The notes beneath the pieces are model-generated. The model was not told the DNA's origin, did no database searches, and worked only from the letters and a program-made list of their open reading frames with translations. Positions 6,097-9,087 of a stretch of DNA of 9,087 bases are shown here, piece by piece. The position numbers were made by a program, and so were the translations under genes. Origin of the DNA: Acidobacteriota bacterium (GTDB lineage: Bacteria; Acidobacteriota; Terriglobia; Terriglobales; Acidobacteriaceae); the NCBI GenBank assembly GCA_021841795.1, contig JAKCDN010000106.1, positions 1 to 9,087 of the forward strand, read 5' to 3'. The first letter of the stretch is position 1. Each line of letters begins with the position of its first letter.

Positions 6097-7881
6097 CTAA
6101 AGCACTTCCTCCCACTGCGGCGACGCCGCGAACGCAGCGTGAATCAACCCGACGTGGGAGTACGTTTGAGGAAAGTTGCCCCACATGCGCTGCTCGCTCG
6201 GGTCATAGTCCTCAGCCAGCAGCCCCAGAGGCGACAGCGTGGAATAAACCCGCTCAAAGAGCGCTCTGGCGTCGTCGCGCCGCCCGATGGCCGCGAGGGC
6301 CTCGATCAACCAGAAGGTGCAGATCACGAAGGCGACCGAGGGTTTGCCGAAGCCATCGTTCAGGCTGTAGCGCTGCAGCCAGCCGCCGAGCGAGAGATCC
6401 TTGTGAATCTTGTCGACCGTGCTCACCAGCATGGGGTCGTTGGCGGGAAGAAAGCGCAAGCGAACCATCTGCAGCAGCGATGCATCCAGATCCTCGCCTC
6501 CGTAGTGGCCCACGAAACTGTTGCGGCCCGCGTTCCAGGAGTTGGCAATCACTTCGGAGTGAATGCGCCGGGCGGCGTCGTGGAACTCGCCGGCGTGCTG
6601 GGGCGCATACTGGTCCGCAATTCTGCCCATGCGATTGGCCGCGGCCCAGCACATCAGGTTGGAAAAAGTCTGCGGCTTCCAATCGGCGCGATACTCCCAG
6701 ATGCCGGCATCGGGCTTGCCGGAGACTGCGATGGCCTTGCGCGCCAGTCCTTCCATGAGCTGCAGCGCCGCCGGCGACCGCTCCGCGCTCAGACGCTCGT
6801 CCAGGAAGATCGGAGACAGCGCCAGAACCATCTCGCCGTAGATGTCGTTCTGCGAGTGCAGCGCGGCGCCGTTTCCAATGCGCACCGGTTTTTCGCCGTT
6901 ATATCCCGCCCAGTGTTCCAGGATCGATTCTTCGAGATTCTCCGATCCATCCACGCGATATAGCGGCGCCAGCGTCAGCCCCGGCGCGCCGCCGGCCACG
7001 TTCAGCAGATACTGTACGAACTGCTCGCGCTCTTCGCACTGGCCCAGCAGTCCAAACGCATTCAGCACGTAGTAGGAGTCGCGCAGCCAGCAATAGCGGT
7101 AGTCCCACGTGCGGCCGCTGCCCGGCGATTCGGGGATCGACGTGGTCATGGCGGCGATAATCGCCCCGGTGTCTTCAAAGCAGTGGAGCTTCAATGCCAG
7201 CGCCGAACGGATGACCTCTTTCTGGAACAGTGGGGGGATATCGCATTGCTTGACCCAGCGCTGCCAGTAGCGTCTGGTCTCGTTCAGGAACCGCTCGCAC
7301 AGGGGCGCGAGCGGTTCTTCAATGGGCGCGCCCCACGCCAGCACCATGTGCTGGCGTCCGGTCAGCGTAAACGGTTTGCCGTTCAGATACGAGAGCGGAA
7401 TGTCGGTGGTCAGCCGCAACTCGCTGTCGAAGCCTTCGAAGCGCAGATGATGCGAGCCCTGCACCGTCTTGGGATGTTTCTTTGACCAGCCGAGTTTCGG
7501 CTCGCACACAATTTCGATGCGCGGCGTTCCCGCGATCGGCTCCAGGATCCGGTACAACTGCACCGGGCGGAACGCGCGATCGTAGTGGATGAAGCGCGGA
7601 GCGAAGTCGATGATCTTGAACGCGCCCGTCGCCGTATGAAAGATGGTCTCAAGAATATTGGTATTGGGCACATACGACTGAGTGCCCGCTCCGCCGTCCG
7701 CGGGGCTGATGCGGAATCGGCCGCCATCTTCACTGTCCAGAAGCGAAGAGAACACGGGCTCGGAATCGAAGCGGGGAAGACAGCACCATACGATCTCGCC
7801 GTTGTTGTGAATCAGCGCAGAATACTGGCAGTTTCCGATCAACCCCAGGTCTTCAATCCGTGTTGTCACGTCGCGACCCAT
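6097..7881 (-). CDS. GH15 family glycosidase (glucoamylase or trehalase type)
   Basis: This 594-residue protein has the usual length and layout of bacterial GH15 enzymes, which hydrolyse alpha-glucosidic bonds with inversion. An N-terminal beta-sandwich (about 1-200) opens with IEDLGLIGNCQYSALI (9-24) and VWCCLPRFDS (31-40). The (alpha/alpha)6 barrel follows, with TTSIPESPGSGRTWDYRYCW (246-265) then LRDS, the segment NGAALHSQNDIYGE (337-350), GIWEYRADWKPQTFSNLMCW (393-412) with E396 as likely general acid, and LLAEDYDP (554-561) with E557 as likely general base, then WGNFPQTYSHVGLI (567-580). There is no signal peptide, so it is probably cytoplasmic. The start ATG 7881-7879 leads directly into the conserved N-terminus; a 59-codon upstream extension would run into the divergent gene and looks noncoding. 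Some GH15 members, including the mycobacterial enzyme, are trehalases, and the adjacent trehalose-phosphate synthase makes trehalose a plausible substrate. Sequence alone does not decide this. Confidence 0.92.
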   Translation of the reverse strand: MGRDVTTRIEDLGLIGNCQYSALIHNNGEIVWCCLPRFDSEPVFSSLLDSEDGGRFRISPADGGAGTQSYVPNTNILETIFHTATGAFKIIDFAPRFIHYDRAFRPVQLYRILEPIAGTPRIEIVCEPKLGWSKKHPKTVQGSHHLRFEGFDSELRLTTDIPLSYLNGKPFTLTGRQHMVLAWGAPIEEPLAPLCERFLNETRRYWQRWVKQCDIPPLFQKEVIRSALALKLHCFEDTGAIIAAMTTSIPESPGSGRTWDYRYCWLRDSYYVLNAFGLLGQCEEREQFVQYLLNVAGGAPGLTLAPLYRVDGSENLEESILEHWAGYNGEKPVRIGNGAALHSQNDIYGEMVLALSPIFLDERLSAERSPAALQLMEGLARKAIAVSGKPDAGIWEYRADWKPQTFSNLMCWAAANRMGRIADQYAPQHAGEFHDAARRIHSEVIANSWNAGRNSFVGHYGGEDLDASLLQMVRLRFLPANDPMLVSTVDKIHKDLSLGGWLQRYSLNDGFGKPSVAFVICTFWLIEALAAIGRRDDARALFERVYSTLSPLGLLAEDYDPSEQRMWGNFPQTYSHVGLIHAAFAASPQWEEVL

Positions 7882-7893
7882 TGTTGCAGAGAC

Positions 7894-7911
7894 TAAAATA
7901 GGATTATGACA
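7894..7911. promoter_or_regulatory. Overlapping divergent promoter elements between GH15 and otsA
   Basis: Only 24 nt separate the two start codons. On the minus strand TGTCATAAT (7911-7903) is an extended -10 match (TGn plus CATAAT) that overlaps the otsA start codon and would start GH15 transcription near 7896, about 15 nt before its ATG. On the plus strand TAAAAT (7894-7899) resembles a -10 box and would place an otsA start at or very near its ATG, a leaderless or nearly leaderless message. No good -35 hexamer is seen for either. These are pattern matches only. Confidence 0.35.
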
Positions 7912-9087
7912 CGTCTGGCGCGATTCATCATCGCCCTGCTCATTGCTCTTGCCCTGCTCACGTGGGCCGTGTCCGGAGTCGTGCAGATCACAACCCGCGA
8001 ATGGTTCGAGCGCGATGTCAGCGCGCGTGTGCGCCTGGTCATGGTCAGCGCCACGCAATCCATGGCGGCTACCTGGTACGACGCTGAGGGTCTGCAGAAA
8101 CAGTTGATCGCGATCGACCGCGACCAGCGCGTCATCGGCGTCGCGGCCTGCAATATCGATCTCACCACGCGCTCCATGACGCCGGACCTTCCCGAAGAGT
8201 TTCGCTGTCCGGTGGTAGGATCGCGGGTCCGCGCCATCAGTTCCGCATTAGACAAGGCTGACCCCAGCTTTCGCGAGTGGAGCACCATCACCACTCTTCC
8301 CACCGGCCGCGTGAATGTCACCGCGATGCCCATCGTCAGTGGAGGCCAGGTGCTGGGCTATGCCATTCTCGTTCACGATCTCAGCTACATCGAGCGGCGT
8401 GAGGCTCGCGCACAGACCTTCCTGCTGGCGGTCTTCTGCATTCTCGCCATCCTGGCATTCGGAATCCCGTTGCTCGTCGCCAGGCGCGTGCGCCTTGACT
8501 GGAGCATGGAGGTACGCAAGCTGCTGCGCGGCGACGGCAAGCAAAGCCGCGAGTTTCAGCCCATTCTCGGCGACCTGCGCGAGCTGATCGGCCGCATGGC
8601 CGACGAGCGCGAGGACTCGCCCGGTCAATGGACCGCAGAGCGGCTGAAGCACACCCTCAACAGCTATCTGCACGGAGAAAAGATTTTCATTCTGGCCAAT
8701 CGCGAGCCCTACGTGCACATTTACAACACCGATGGCGAGATTGAGGTCCAGCATCCGGCCAGCGGCCTGGTCACTGCCGTTGAACCCATCATGCGCGCCT
8801 GCTCCGGCGTCTGGATCGCCCACGGCAGCGGCAGCGCCGATCGGGATACCGTTGACAGCAAGGATCATGTCCGCGTGCCGCCCGGCGAAGAGTCCTACGA
8901 CATTCGCCGTATCTGGCTCTCCGAGGAGGAGCAGCAGGGGTATTATTACGGCTTCTCCAATGAGGGGCTCTGGCCGCTCTGCCACATCGCGCATAATCGC
9001 CCGCTGTTTCGCGCCGAAGATTGGGCGCACTACCGCAAGGTAAATCAGAAGTTCGCCGATGCGGTGTGCCGCGAGGCCGACTCGGAA
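7906..9087 (+). CDS. otsA: Membrane-anchored trehalose-6-phosphate synthase with sensor-like N-terminus (partial)
   Basis: An open frame of 394 codons runs from ATG 7906 to the right edge. An in-frame TAA at 7894 rules out an earlier start. Residues 5-27 form a membrane helix, 28-170 a predicted extracytoplasmic domain, 171-192 a second membrane helix, and about 193-236 a HAMP-like linker with FQPILGDLRELIGRMADERE (217-236). The GT20 trehalose-phosphate synthase domain begins near 258: IFILANREPYVHIYNTDGEI (260-279), HPASGLVTAVEPIM (283-296), GVWIAHGSGSADRDTVD (301-317), then GYYYGFSNEGLWPLCHIAHN (345-364) with the glucose-6-phosphate-binding Tyr and Trp region, and WAHYRKVNQKFADAV (373-387). 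The enzyme joins UDP-glucose (or another NDP-glucose) and glucose-6-phosphate. The UDP-glucose site lies beyond the window. The usual OtsA has no such N-terminus, so membrane location or signal input is inferred. The ribosome site is weak (AGGA only 2 nt before the ATG). Confidence 0.9.
   Translation, partial: MTRLARFIIALLIALALLTWAVSGVVQITTREWFERDVSARVRLVMVSATQSMAATWYDAEGLQKQLIAIDRDQRVIGVAACNIDLTTRSMTPDLPEEFRCPVVGSRVRAISSALDKADPSFREWSTITTLPTGRVNVTAMPIVSGGQVLGYAILVHDLSYIERREARAQTFLLAVFCILAILAFGIPLLVARRVRLDWSMEVRKLLRGDGKQSREFQPILGDLRELIGRMADEREDSPGQWTAERLKHTLNSYLHGEKIFILANREPYVHIYNTDGEIEVQHPASGLVTAVEPIMRACSGVWIAHGSGSADRDTVDSKDHVRVPPGEESYDIRRIWLSEEEQQGYYYGFSNEGLWPLCHIAHNRPLFRAEDWAHYRKVNQKFADAVCREADSE

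Noticed and set aside
7882..8058. A 59-codon N-terminal extension of the GH15 gene
   Set aside because: It overlaps the otsA coding start, looks noncoding (rich in Asp, His, Gly, Gln), and the conserved GH15 N-terminus begins right after ATG 7881.
8248..9030. A 260-codon minus-strand ORF opposite the trehalose-phosphate synthase
   Set aside because: It lies wholly antisense to a GT20 gene with recognisable motifs and has no recognisable domain of its own.

Overview
The window is a GC-rich bacterial chromosome segment with two functional blocks separated by a short AT-rich regulatory spot. I suggest Acidobacteriota (Terriglobia-like) as the source: a Hyf-type membrane complex, a GH15 glycosidase and a membrane-anchored trehalose-phosphate synthase sit together, and several starts are GTG or TTG. 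This placement is an inference from gene content and was not checked by any search. No RNA gene, insertion sequence or CRISPR array was seen.

Block 1 (1-5837, all on the minus strand) is a tightly packed operon for an energy-converting, respiratory-complex-I-like membrane complex of the hydrogenase-4/formate-hydrogenlyase superfamily. In transcription order it reads: ArsR-family regulator (5837-5502), a 129-nt gap, hyfB-like (5372-3333), hyfC-like (3336-2374), hyfE-like (2381-1716), hyfF-like (1714-263) and the first 86 codons of a hyfG-like catalytic large subunit (258 to the window edge). Neighbouring structural genes overlap by 4 and 8 nt or are separated by 1 and 4 nt, so translational coupling is expected. 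HyfB and HyfF are antiporter-like proton-channel subunits, HyfC is the NuoH-like membrane anchor and HyfE carries the NuoK-like part. There is no hyfD between hyfC and hyfE. The residues that would tell a true [NiFe] hydrogenase from an Ehr-type (hydrogenase-related, Ni-free) complex lie beyond the left edge.

The ArsR-family protein contains no cysteine, so it is not a classical thiolate metal sensor. Just upstream of its start codon is a perfect palindrome with 12-bp arms that also reads as three tandem 8-mers, a very strong candidate operator. The rest of the 5838-6096 intergenic stretch holds two GC-rich hairpins and no convincing gene.

Block 2 (6097-9087) is a divergent trehalose/alpha-glucoside pair. 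A GH15 family glycosidase (minus strand, 7881-6097) and a trehalose-6-phosphate synthase (plus strand, 7906 to beyond the right edge) start only 24 nt apart, so their promoter elements must overlap each other's 5' ends. The synthase is unusual: its GT20 catalytic domain follows an N-terminal module with a membrane segment, an extracytoplasmic domain, a second membrane segment and a HAMP-like linker. This is the most interesting protein in the window.
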